64,000 nucleotides of DNA from Burkholderia glumae LMG 2196 = ATCC 33617 (GTDB taxonomy: Bacteria > Pseudomonadota > Gammaproteobacteria > Burkholderiales > Burkholderiaceae), in assembly GCF_000960995.1 (NCBI RefSeq), contig NZ_CP009435.1, forward strand, positions 1,364,001 through 1,428,000, written 5' to 3'. The number at the start of each line of letters is the position of its first letter. Position 1 is the first letter of the stretch. The notes under the pieces were generated by a model, which was given only the letters and a program-made list of their open reading frames with translations, did no database searches and was not told the origin of the DNA. Position numbers and translations under genes: made by a program. Positions 41,342 to 48,917 of the stretch are shown here, one piece after another.

Positions 41342-41636
41342 GGCGCACCTCCAGGATCGACGCGAGGAGTTGCCGGACGTCGATCGTGCAATCCTGCTCC
41401 GCTTCGCCGCGAATCGGTGTGAGGTTCCAGTCATGCACGGCAGCATGCGTGAATTCGCCAAACCGCCGATCGTAGGCGCTGCGCCCCGCGACGGGGCCGC
41501 CCAAGATCCGCACGCGCCAATCGTGATCGGGCGTCGGGGAAGCCGATGCCACCTCAACCAGCATGCCAATGCGTGAGCGCGCATCGCATTGTGTGACGAT
41601 CGCCAGATCGCCAATCTTGCAGCGCAGCTCAGCCAT
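41334..41636 (-). CDS. Hypothetical protein, 100 aa
   Basis: Unrecognised but phage-like in size and setting. The N-terminal MAELRCKIGDLAIVTQCDARSRIGMLVEV resembles a small SH3-like beta barrel seen in many short phage proteins; the C-terminal half has VHDWNLTPIRGEAEQDCTIDV. The SH3-like reading is inference. It overlaps both neighbours by eight bases. Confidence 0.62.
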   Translation of the reverse strand: MAELRCKIGDLAIVTQCDARSRIGMLVEVASASPTPDHDWRVRILGGPVAGRSAYDRRFGEFTHAAVHDWNLTPIRGEAEQDCTIDVRQLLASILEVRHV

Positions 41637-41805
41637 GGCGTACCTCCGCACGAACGAGCGCCGCGATCGCTGCCAGTGCCGCGCCGGTTGCATCGAGGGC
41701 GTCTTGATACGTGCTGGCGGTTGCCGCGTCGCGCAATGCTGCGCGGACGATGGATTGAATGAGGTGGGATTGCTGCCCGGTACGGGCGTGCGTGGACTGG
41801 CGCAT
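41629..41805 (-). CDS. Hypothetical protein, 58 aa, first gene of the small-gene cassette
   Basis: Unrecognised, helical and Ala-rich (STYQDALDATGAALAAIAALV). The start ATG at 41805 is fixed by a perfect ribosome site AGGAGGT seven bases upstream. It heads a minus-strand series of overlapping genes leading to the replication protein, behind a structured leader. Confidence 0.65.
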   Translation of the reverse strand: MRQSTHARTGQQSHLIQSIVRAALRDAATASTYQDALDATGAALAAIAALVRAEVRHG

Positions 41806-41810
41806 TGGGT

Positions 41811-41926
41811 GCGACCTCCTTTTGCTGGGTTCGGAACCCGGCCCCCAACGCCAATTGGGGTGGCCGAGCACATGACGGAGTTGGCGTACCGGCGCAAAAG
41901 GAAACCGGCGTGCCCGAAGGCACCCC
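41811..41926 (-). ncRNA. Structured leader, possible C4-type antisense RNA
   Basis: On the minus strand, between a terminator at 41968-41990 and the first cassette gene, three hairpins can form. One is GTGCC-TTCG-GGCAC with a UUCG tetraloop (near 41912-41925). The second is CCCCAA / TTGGGG (41843-41860) and the third is GGGTTC / GAACCC (41827-41839). The layout recalls C4 antisense RNAs of P1/P4-type phages, which sit just before small early genes. The match is from memory of the general form, so the name is tentative. Confidence 0.35.
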
Positions 41927-41967
41927 CACCAAGGCCCGACCATTGAAGGCGCTTAGCGTGCGGACGT

Positions 41968-41990
41968 AAAAAAACCGCGCTGCGGCGGTT
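41968..41990 (-). terminator. Intrinsic terminator (minus strand) after the alpA operon
   Basis: On the minus strand AACCGC / GCGGTT (hairpin 41973-41990) is followed by a T run (A run 41968-41974 on plus). It separates the alpA transcript from the replication cassette, which therefore needs its own promoter between here and 41,811. Confidence 0.75.
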
Positions 41991-42132
41991 GTCCGCCTTT
42001 TGCATGTTCCGGACGCCAATCCGGGTCGCTGTTGTCTCAGCGACGCGCACAGAATACCGCGCGATGCTGGACGACGCAAATCGCGACGCCCTCGCCGTGT
42101 ATTACCTAGTGCAAAGCGACTTTGGGCGAGCA

Positions 42133-42657
42133 TCAGGCGGCCTCCCCCTTGAGCACAGCGATCGCCAGCTTGAGCTGCTCGATATCCAGTCGCGAGCTGG
42201 CCTGCGCCAGTGATTGGCCGAGCGCGACGCCCCGCAGCAGGGCGCTAACTTGCAAGCGGCGCGTCCCGTCCGTGCACTGCGCATCGATGTCGTTGTAAAG
42301 CGCACGATAGGCTTTCCGCAACTGTCGATACTGCCAACGACGATAGTTCGCCGAATCCTGTTCAGCAGCGGCGATCGCCTGGACGAACTTCTCGCAGGCG
42401 GTGCCAAGTTGCTTTGTCGTCAGGCGCGGGGCTTCGAGCGCGAGCGTCGAGGCGAGCGTGACGGCGATCGCAACCAGCTTGCCGGTGTCGTCCCCACGGT
42501 TCCAGAAGCAACCCTCGATGTCATCGAGGATTCCGGCGAGCTTGCGGAGTCGGGCGTCGCGGCAACGCACGAACGCGGCGTCGCGCGCCGTGACGGCCGC
42601 GCCCATCGAGCGACCATACGGGCCGCCGCGACTGATCAGCGGGGCATGCGCGCTCAT
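42133..42657 (-). CDS. Hypothetical protein, 174 aa
   Basis: Unrecognised. Start ATG at 42657 overlaps the alpA stop (ATGA), so it is translated with alpA. It is helical, rich in Ala/Arg/Leu, with LRKLAGILDDIEGCFWNRGDDTGKLVAIAV and YRRWQYRQLRKAYRALYNDID. The protein looks soluble. Partner genes of alpA in such islands often encode replication or regulation functions, but nothing in the sequence fixes one here. Confidence 0.7.
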   Translation of the reverse strand: MSAHAPLISRGGPYGRSMGAAVTARDAAFVRCRDARLRKLAGILDDIEGCFWNRGDDTGKLVAIAVTLASTLALEAPRLTTKQLGTACEKFVQAIAAAEQDSANYRRWQYRQLRKAYRALYNDIDAQCTDGTRRLQVSALLRGVALGQSLAQASSRLDIEQLKLAIAVLKGEAA

Positions 42658-42845
42658 GCTTGCCCCCGTGTGGACTGACGGGATTCGACCCATTGCTGGA
42701 CGTCGGTCGCGCGCCAGCCGACGCTACGAGCCCCTAACTGGACCGGCGCTGGAAACTTGCCTTCACGAATCCAGCGATACAGCGTTGTTTTCTTGACGCC
42801 GACACAATCCAGCACACCAATAAGTCGAAGAATCTTAAGAGCCAT
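42654..42845 (-). CDS. alpA: AlpA-family regulator/excisionase-like protein
   Basis: 63 aa, a MerR-like winged helix-turn-helix: LIGVLDCVGVKKTTLYRWIREGKFPAPVQLGARSVGWRATDVQQWVESR. This is the AlpA/phage P4 Vis type, which activates integrase genes or acts in excision. ATG at 42845 was chosen since the longer frame lacks a site and family resemblance. The upstream region carries palindromic 13-mers and an inverted repeat. Confidence 0.88.
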   Translation of the reverse strand: MALKILRLIGVLDCVGVKKTTLYRWIREGKFPAPVQLGARSVGWRATDVQQWVESRQSTRGQA

Positions 42846-42905
42846 TTTCTGTTCAGAAATGGCCTGTTCAGCAAAAAAAGAGGAAAGCGGCAGCAATAAA
42901 CCGCG

Positions 42906-42924
42906 CCGTACTATCAAAGTACGG
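42906..42924. promoter_or_regulatory. Inverted repeat upstream of alpA
   Basis: CCGTACT / AGTACGG with a 5-base spacer, about 60 bp upstream of the alpA start. Possible operator in the alpA promoter region. Confidence 0.45.
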
Positions 42925-42950
42925 GCGCAATGAAGTTCGCGGAAGACGCA

Positions 42951-42976
42951 CAAAGTAACTTTGCAAAGTTACTTTG
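42951..42976. promoter_or_regulatory. Palindromic 13-mer sites 2 and 3, abutting
   Basis: CAAAGTAACTTTG directly followed by CAAAGTTACTTTG, together a perfect 26-bp palindrome. It lies about 105 bp upstream of alpA and is the strongest candidate operator of the element. Confidence 0.65.
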
Positions 42977-43080
42977 CACGGCGCGCCGCGCGCGGTATCA
43001 TCCGTCCTAACAAGAGCTATGCGTTTCCTAGGCGCGGTGGCTCTTGTAGTTCCTCCAATTATGGAACAGGCAGCCAAGCC

Positions 43081-43120
43081 AAAAAACGCCGGTAGGTTGC
43101 GTTGGTAGCGCACCTCCGGC
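43081..43120 (-). terminator. Probable terminator (minus strand) downstream of the helicase-nuclease gene
   Basis: On the minus strand GCCGG-AGGTGCG / CGCAACCT-ACCGGC forms an imperfect hairpin followed by six T residues. It would stop read-through from 43,371 into the alpA region. Confidence 0.55.
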
Positions 43121-43351
43121 ACCCCGCCTTGCCACTGCAGCGAAGCCGGCTCAATATGAGCGTGCTTTTGTCACTGCTTTCCTTTACTAACCGATCGCAA
43201 GATTTTCTGGACCTGCGTTCGCGTAAGTGCCGACAAGTATCGCAATTATATCGAAAGGTCTGCCCCCATAAAAGGGGGTATCGCGGGATTCGAGTATTCG
43301 GAGTACATCGAGAGGGAAGGCAGGGAGTCACCCTGGCGAGTGACCCTTGCC

Positions 43352-43364
43352 CAAAGTTACTTTG
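43352..43364. promoter_or_regulatory. Palindromic 13-mer site 4
   Basis: CAAAGTTACTTTG just after the stop codon of the helicase-nuclease gene. Same motif as at 37383 and 42951. Confidence 0.55.
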
Positions 43365-43370
43365 CTGTAT

Positions 43371-46268
43371 TTACGAGTACGATTTAAATGGCAAATCTTC
43401 CGCTTTTGCCTGCCCTGGGGTTGCCAACCACTGCCACAATTGATCTTGTGTAAGGTTACCTTCGCAGATTCGCAATAGTGCTTCGCCAAGATCGTGACTC
43501 TCAACGACACTTAATCGACCGCAAGAATTGATAACGCTCGGCACGCTTGGATCGACTCCCGGGTGACATAGCGTCACGCAGAATGTTCCTTTATATCCAT
43601 GAACTTCCGAAGCTGCCAGAACCTCAACCGCCGAGTTGTAGTCAACAAGCTTGTCATTTGTCTTGGACTTGAGTTCCACAATAATGTCAGGAGATCCGGA
43701 TAAACGCAGCAGATAGTCAGGCGCCCCTGTGATGCCTTTGTCGTCAAGACGTTGGAAGTCGATTTTTAGCAAGCTGAGTACAGATTCAAATGCAGTCTCA
43801 AACGCAGTGCCGCGGGCCGAATAGTACGCGTTGACATGTTGTGAATGAGGGCATTTTTTTGCACGAACCGCATGACGTTCAGCTGTTCGTTGCCGCTGCT
43901 GCTTTTTCCATTCGCGAGCCGTGTCTCGTAGCCAATTCGCCTTTGCCTGCGGCGATGGCCGCGCCTTTTCAAATGCTTGAATGCGAATCTTATCTGCTTG
44001 CGGTTCGCCCAGCATTAGCTGGTCTAGTGAAGTAAAGCCACGCAATCGAAGCGAAAGTATCTCGGTGCGGGTTAGCGAAAAATCTGCCCCTCGCATATTA
44101 AGCCAAGTCATCCATATTACATCGTCGGGCAAGCCTTCCGAAATTCGAATCGCTAGTCGTCGCAAATATCGGGGAAGCTTTCTCAAGTTTGCGAGATCGC
44201 CATCCGGGATGGATAAATAAGAGGGGCGAGTGGCGCCGCTCGTTCTAATATCAGTCGCTGCCTCTATTATTGCGGCTACTCCTTGTAAGATCCAGGAGAC
44301 ATTTCCGAACATTTCCCGTAGCTGCCCGGCACTCAATGTTAGGAAGAGATTTTCCAAATCCCTGAGGGTCGCGCCGTTTATCCAGTCAAGCGTGATTTTT
44401 GTCGCATTAATTGGATCTGGATCGGCTTGCCAAGTCGGCTCAATTAGCTCCGAGCTATAAGAGTCGGCGTCTATCAGCATTCCGCTTCCTAGTTGATATG
44501 GCAAAAATCTCGTCCTCTTTTCGCGTCTGCCACCTCTGAACTCCGGTGAACTAAAGCACATCGCGATAGATAAAAAGGCGAGCCTGTTAGGGTCGCCGGT
44601 ATTAAGATGGGTCGGCAAATAATTTGACAGCGCTGCGGCATGCCTCGCCAGATGTTGTGCGACGACAATGCCGGTCTCTGGTAGTAGGCCGGAATGCGCG
44701 ATCGCTTTGCCCAGTTGCGTGGCAACGAGGCGTCCCAGTGTTGATTCAATTAGCAAGCGCTCGTTTACGAGAAAGTTTACCGATTCATTTAGTATCGGCG
44801 ACCATTTCTCAAATGCACTCGTGTTCCGATCTTGTTCTCGAAGACCACTTAATGTTGATTTGACAAGAGTGTCTACCTCGGATCGCGAGGTGCATAGTCC
44901 TGAGGCAACGAGTTGCAATGCAAGTTGATCAAAGCGGGTTGGATTAATTCTTGATGTTAGTGGCGGTAAGCTGCCAAGGTCTAGATAATGACTGGATGCC
45001 CTGGCCTTTTGCTCGCGATCCGCTATGTAAACTACTCGACCATAATCGTGCTCAAATCCCATTCGCCCGACTCGACCGGCCATGTTGTGAAACTCTGACG
45101 CCGGAATCGGCTCATACATTCTCTTATCACTGTTCCAGCGCTCCCACGAAATAATGGCGGCCCCCAACGGAAAGTTGACGCCTGCCGCTAAAGTCGTCGT
45201 TGCGAATACGACATCGAGCTTTCCTTCGGATAAGTGACTCTCGATAACCTCACGCTCTTCTTCCGTGAGGTCAGCGCTGTGAACAGCGAATCGATGCGGT
45301 AAATATTTTGCCAAGAGAGAAGTCGCTGACGTTGCCGGCAAAGCGTCAAATGCAAGCGACAGCTGACCGGTCGCCCCTCCTGAGAGCGCAGTGTAATGGT
45401 TGTCTGCTAGTTCGTACGTTTGCTTTCGGCTAGAGCAGAAAACTATAATTGGGCTTGGTGCGGGCGTTTGGCCCAGTAAGGTTTTTAGAACGCTTGCTAT
45501 ATCGAGCCGCACCCCGGCAGCGTGCGCCGTACGAACAATATTGTCAGGTGCCCCTGTTGCAACAGAATGAATGCCATCATTGGCCCAGCATTCGTAACGT
45601 AATTGTTTTTCGCGCCGCATCTCCATAACAAGCGAGACACCGAGCCATTGCGCAAGCTCCTGCGCATCTCGGGTTTCCAGGACAGCAGAGAGGCCAACGA
45701 ACTGCCGCCACCCGGCATTGCGCATAAGAGTCAGAAGGACTTCAACGTTTTGGCCGCGATTTTCGTCCCCAATAAGTTGAATCTCGTCACATACAACCAC
45801 CGTTGATCGCATGTCGGTTGGGACGCCACTTGCAGATAGCAACGCCAGATATTTTTCGTAAGTGGCAACAACGAGAGGTGCTTGGAGAGGGTTACGGGGA
45901 ATGCTCCCATCGGCCGCTTCGATAGAATCTCCCGTTGCAATGACTAGCGATGTCAAATCGCCGTTGAGATGGCTATCAATTAATGTCGAACGAAAATCGT
46001 CAAATTTTTGTTTGGCCAGCGCCCGATGCGTCAATAAATAAACGGTCCGACAATTTTTCTCAAGGCCATTCGCGATCGCCCATATGGCAATTTGGGTTTT
46101 TCCTGTAGATGTTGGCGAAACGACAAGTACACTCTCCCCTCGACCCACTCCCGCCTTCAGCGCTGAAAACTGAGCATCTGTAAGCGAATAATCGTCCCCT
46201 TCTTTGAATACGAGTTTTTCTACTGTTTGATCCGATAACCCGTGTTCATCCGGCAGTTCGTATTTCAT
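43371..46268 (-). CDS. Ski2-like superfamily 2 helicase fused to a PD-(D/E)XK-like nuclease
   Basis: 965 aa from ATG at 46268, preceded by GGGGA (a GTG at 46283 gives five more residues). Helicase motifs: I SPTSTGKT (51-58), II CDEIQLIGDENRG (DEIQ 161-164, the Ski2/Hel308 form), III LSAVLE, later TTTLAAGVNFP, and VI MAGRVGRMG (396-404). The C-terminal 145 residues look like a restriction-type fold: Glu824 (GTAFE), Asp851 (GAPDYLL) and Glu865-x-Lys867 (IIVELKSK). Such helicase-nuclease proteins are known in phage defence (Hachiman splits these roles over two genes). Codon use is AT-richer than all neighbours, suggesting recent arrival. A defence role is inference. Confidence 0.85.
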   Translation of the reverse strand: MKYELPDEHGLSDQTVEKLVFKEGDDYSLTDAQFSALKAGVGRGESVLVVSPTSTGKTQIAIWAIANGLEKNCRTVYLLTHRALAKQKFDDFRSTLIDSHLNGDLTSLVIATGDSIEAADGSIPRNPLQAPLVVATYEKYLALLSASGVPTDMRSTVVVCDEIQLIGDENRGQNVEVLLTLMRNAGWRQFVGLSAVLETRDAQELAQWLGVSLVMEMRREKQLRYECWANDGIHSVATGAPDNIVRTAHAAGVRLDIASVLKTLLGQTPAPSPIIVFCSSRKQTYELADNHYTALSGGATGQLSLAFDALPATSATSLLAKYLPHRFAVHSADLTEEEREVIESHLSEGKLDVVFATTTLAAGVNFPLGAAIISWERWNSDKRMYEPIPASEFHNMAGRVGRMGFEHDYGRVVYIADREQKARASSHYLDLGSLPPLTSRINPTRFDQLALQLVASGLCTSRSEVDTLVKSTLSGLREQDRNTSAFEKWSPILNESVNFLVNERLLIESTLGRLVATQLGKAIAHSGLLPETGIVVAQHLARHAAALSNYLPTHLNTGDPNRLAFLSIAMCFSSPEFRGGRREKRTRFLPYQLGSGMLIDADSYSSELIEPTWQADPDPINATKITLDWINGATLRDLENLFLTLSAGQLREMFGNVSWILQGVAAIIEAATDIRTSGATRPSYLSIPDGDLANLRKLPRYLRRLAIRISEGLPDDVIWMTWLNMRGADFSLTRTEILSLRLRGFTSLDQLMLGEPQADKIRIQAFEKARPSPQAKANWLRDTAREWKKQQRQRTAERHAVRAKKCPHSQHVNAYYSARGTAFETAFESVLSLLKIDFQRLDDKGITGAPDYLLRLSGSPDIIVELKSKTNDKLVDYNSAVEVLAASEVHGYKGTFCVTLCHPGVDPSVPSVINSCGRLSVVESHDLGEALLRICEGNLTQDQLWQWLATPGQAKAEDLPFKSYS

Positions 46269-46283
46269 CTTGGTCCCCGTCAC

Positions 46284-46485
46284 TCTAAAGTGCGTTGGTG
46301 TAAGCCCATGGCGTTTACGGGCGTTTTTGTTCGCCGATATTTACACTATTAGACATTGATGCCGTCGTCAATATTTTGAGCTAGGCACGACCAAGTGTCT
46401 GTCGAATACGGGACAGATACTCTATCCACCTCCTTGCTTTGCCCTCGCGAAGCAGTTGTCCGTCATCGTGATCGAGGCATTGAAT
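46284..46485. other. Spacer between helicase-nuclease gene and res-like site
   Basis: Divergent intergenic DNA that must contain the promoter of the minus-strand helicase gene. I see no clear -35/-10 pair and no gene. Confidence 0.4.
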
Positions 46486-46577
46486 ATGTCCGAAACCGAT
46501 CCTTTTCGGACATATGGCGTAGCCATGTCCAAAAATAAGCCTTTCGTATTTTCGTACATGCGATATGATTCGGACAT
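46486..46577. promoter_or_regulatory. Candidate res site of the serine resolvase
   Basis: Site I: ATGTCCGAAA (46486-46495) and its exact inverse TTTCGGACAT (46504-46513), a 28-bp dyad with TGTC ends like Tn3/gamma-delta subsites. Site II: ATGTCCAAAA (46525-46534) and inverted ATTCGGACAT (46568-46577). It lies directly upstream of the resolvase gene, where such enzymes usually act and autoregulate. Confidence 0.7.
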
Positions 46578-46603
46578 CCTTTTTGAACACATTGGGGCAT
46601 GGC

Positions 46604-47191
46604 ATGTCACGGACCTTCGCATACGCGCGCGTCAGCACGGCGGACCAGACGGCTGCTAATCAAATTCGCGAGATCGAGGCAGCCGGCTTTTCCGTCGACA
46701 AGCGCAGGGTCGTGACGGAAAGTATCTCCGGTAGCGTCAGCGCGAACCAGCGGCCCGGTTTTTTGAAGTTGCTCGACAAGATGGAAGAGGGGGACGTGTT
46801 GATCGTCACCAAGCTTGACCGGCTTGGGCGGAACGCGATGGACGTGCGCACGACGGTCGAAGAACTTTCGAATCGAGGCGTTCGTATCCACTGCCTTGCA
46901 CTTGGTGGTGTTGACCTTGCGAGCGCGGCCGGCCGTATGACGATGCAAGTTCTAAATGCAGTCGCCGAGTTCGAGCGTGATTTGCTCATTGAACGGACCA
47001 ATTCAGGGCTTGCGAGGGCGAAGGCGGACGGTAAGCGGATGGGGCGGCCATCGGCTCTGTCTGAGGCGCAGAAATCAGATGCGTTGCGCCGTCTTGGGAT
47101 GGGCGAGAGTATCGCGGCAATCGCTCGGCAGCTTGGAACGAGCCGCCAGACGATTATGCGTATTCGCGGTGCCGCCGAGCAGGCGACTTGA
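46604..47191 (+). CDS. Serine recombinase (resolvase/invertase family)
   Basis: 195 aa. The catalytic serine is Ser11 in FAYARVSTADQ; the family Arg pair region is VTKLDRLGRNAMD; the E-helix is MTMQVLNAVAEFERDLLIERT; the C-terminal HTH is ESIAAIARQLGTSRQTIMRI. ATG at 46604 gives the standard start. It may resolve dimers of the excised circle or be a remnant of a Tn3-like transposon; no transposase or terminal repeats are visible. Confidence 0.93.
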   Translation: MSRTFAYARVSTADQTAANQIREIEAAGFSVDKRRVVTESISGSVSANQRPGFLKLLDKMEEGDVLIVTKLDRLGRNAMDVRTTVEELSNRGVRIHCLALGGVDLASAAGRMTMQVLNAVAEFERDLLIERTNSGLARAKADGKRMGRPSALSEAQKSDALRRLGMGESIAAIARQLGTSRQTIMRIRGAAEQAT

Positions 47192-47224
47192 TGCCAGGAC
47201 GCGGGTGCAGCGCGTAGAAACAAG

Positions 47225-47246
47225 CTGACCGCCTTAAGGCGGTCAG
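47225..47246. other. Perfect hairpin between convergent genes
   Basis: CTGACCGCC / GGCGGTCAG around TTAA, midway between the resolvase stop and the convergent 161-aa gene. It lacks a T tract, so it is at best a weak bidirectional terminator. Confidence 0.55.
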
Positions 47247-47277
47247 AGCTGGGAGCAGCCGATTCCGAAAGTATGGA

Positions 47278-47763
47278 CTAAGCGGCTTTCTGATCTTCGT
47301 CGGGCGGTGCGTTCCGGCGCAACATGACGTCAAATTCAAAGTCGAGCGGGATCTGAATGGGTTCGTCCGTTGCATGCACACGATTCCAGTGATCTGCATC
47401 GTCGACCAGAGAGACCGCGTCGCCGACCATCTGTTCACGCCGTTGCATTAGCCCCTTGTGTGCCACGTGACGCGGCGCATCGTCCAGCGTGTGCCACAAC
47501 GTCAATTGGTCCTTCCCGCTACGTTGTGTAACCGCGAAATTGACGCGGTACGGCCTACCCGTTTCATCGTCGACGGCAGTTTCTTCGCGCGCAGCAGCGG
47601 AGAGTTTTTCCGCCAACAATGCCTCAGGCGTCTTAGGCGTTGGCGGTGTGACTCCCTTGCTAATAGCGAAACGAGCTACCTCATGCATATCGACTGATTG
47701 TTCGCCGGTCTCTTCCCGATACCAACGAATGATGGCTTGATATTGCTGTGCACGCGTCTGCAT
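47278..47763 (-). CDS. Hypothetical partner of the XRE-ImmA protein, 161 aa
   Basis: Unrecognised. ATG at 47763 follows AAAGGAATTCAC; it begins MQTRAQQYQAIIRWYREETGEQSVDMHEVARFA. A helical N-terminal part is followed by a beta-rich part (RPYRVNFAVTQRSGKDQLTLWHTLDDAPRHVAH) and an acidic tail. It begins 11 bp after the stop of the XRE-ImmA gene, so the two form one operon. It could be the effector, substrate or inhibitor of the metalloprotease; the sequence does not say which. Confidence 0.7.
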   Translation of the reverse strand: MQTRAQQYQAIIRWYREETGEQSVDMHEVARFAISKGVTPPTPKTPEALLAEKLSAAAREETAVDDETGRPYRVNFAVTQRSGKDQLTLWHTLDDAPRHVAHKGLMQRREQMVGDAVSLVDDADHWNRVHATDEPIQIPLDFEFDVMLRRNAPPDEDQKAA

Positions 47764-47774
47764 GTGAATTCCTT

Positions 47775-48908
47775 TCAAATGCCCACCGGTGCTACGTCTC
47801 CCCAACCGTCCACAGCAGCCCCCGGCGTGACCACGGAACGAACCTTCACCAAGTGGTCGCGAAATCTATCGTAACGACCAGTTCGGTGTTGCAACTGCCC
47901 GGCGACAAGGCCGGGGTGAATCTTTAAGGCAGCGGCCAAGCTGCGAATATCTCGTTCAGCGAAAAAAGGTGCTTTGCGAGCAATAAACGCATCCATGGAC
48001 TTCGCTGGTACACAGAACTCGGAGGCCGCAAGATTGGCCTGCCTTTCCTGTTCGGGAATGTCTGGCCCAGCGCCTGCCTTGCTTCCCTCCAACTCGGCGT
48101 CGATCTCGATTCGATCTTTGCCATGCCCCCTCAGAACATGCTCAAGCTCATGTCGCAGGACAAACCAAAAATTGTCAATTCGGTCGTGCCGAAACGACAT
48201 GCCGATAACCGGCGACTGATCGTCCAGCCAAAAGCAAACCCCGTCGATCTTCGCGCTCGGCAGCGATTCCACTATGACAAACCGAATTCCTGCCTCGGCG
48301 AGAATGCGTGGAACCTTTCGGGTTTCTTCGACCGAAAGCACAAGCTGTTTGAGTCGATCAATCGCACGGCGTACGCCAAAGACCGAGAACTGGCCGACGA
48401 GAAGCTCGCTTGCGATTTGACGAACGCGGTACAGCCAAGCAAGTTGGGCCGGAGTCGTATCCCCGCCGACTGCTGTTTTCTTTGCTGCGTGCGGCAAAAA
48501 TTCAATGTCGTTGACCGTAGGAACGCCAAAGAACTTTGCCAAGGAACTTTCGACCGCCGGGATGTCCTTGACGTCTGTTGCGTCCAGCCAGCGGCGTTTA
48601 ATCATTTCGGCGACCGGCAAACCACGAAACACCTCGGCGCGTGTTGCTCTTCCCGGGTCCGGGCGTGAGACCAAGCGGGCGCGGGCGAGGTCGTAGTCTT
48701 TCTGAAGGGAAAGGAACTCTTCCGCTGGAACCTCAAACACCTCCTCCAGTACGATCGCGATCTCAGCAGAGACGGCCTGTTTGCCGGAGATAAGCTTGTT
48801 CGTCGTCGACTCGCTAATGTCTAGTACGGCTGCGAGTAGCCGTTGCGTCCATCCGCGTTCGGCGAGCAGGGCTTCAATGAGTTGTCCGGGCGTCTTGTAG
48901 TCGATCAT
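47775..48908 (-). CDS. XRE regulator fused to ImmA/IrrE metalloprotease
   Basis: 377 aa. Residues about 8-65 form a HigA-like helix-turn-helix (GQLIEALLAERGWTQRLLAAVLDISESTTNKLISGKQAVSAEIA). Residues about 200-300 form an ImmA/IrrE zinc peptidase with HELEH (253-257, LRHELEHVLRGHG) and a downstream EQERQANLAASEFCVP block supplying a third ligand. ImmA-type proteases cleave repressors or antitoxins on stress. Here sensor/protease and DNA-binding parts are one chain with a 161-aa partner gene downstream. A palindromic operator overlaps its promoter, implying autoregulation. Confidence 0.9.
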   Translation of the reverse strand: MIDYKTPGQLIEALLAERGWTQRLLAAVLDISESTTNKLISGKQAVSAEIAIVLEEVFEVPAEEFLSLQKDYDLARARLVSRPDPGRATRAEVFRGLPVAEMIKRRWLDATDVKDIPAVESSLAKFFGVPTVNDIEFLPHAAKKTAVGGDTTPAQLAWLYRVRQIASELLVGQFSVFGVRRAIDRLKQLVLSVEETRKVPRILAEAGIRFVIVESLPSAKIDGVCFWLDDQSPVIGMSFRHDRIDNFWFVLRHELEHVLRGHGKDRIEIDAELEGSKAGAGPDIPEQERQANLAASEFCVPAKSMDAFIARKAPFFAERDIRSLAAALKIHPGLVAGQLQHRTGRYDRFRDHLVKVRSVVTPGAAVDGWGDVAPVGI

Positions 48909-48917
48909 GGTGGGCCC

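Noticed and set aside
43102..43443. 113-codon plus-strand frame between alpA and the helicase gene
   Set aside because: It overlaps the helicase stop, a terminator hairpin and a palindromic operator; no ribosome site seen.
47225..47246. Perfect palindrome as an intrinsic terminator
   Set aside because: No T tract on either strand; kept only as a hairpin.
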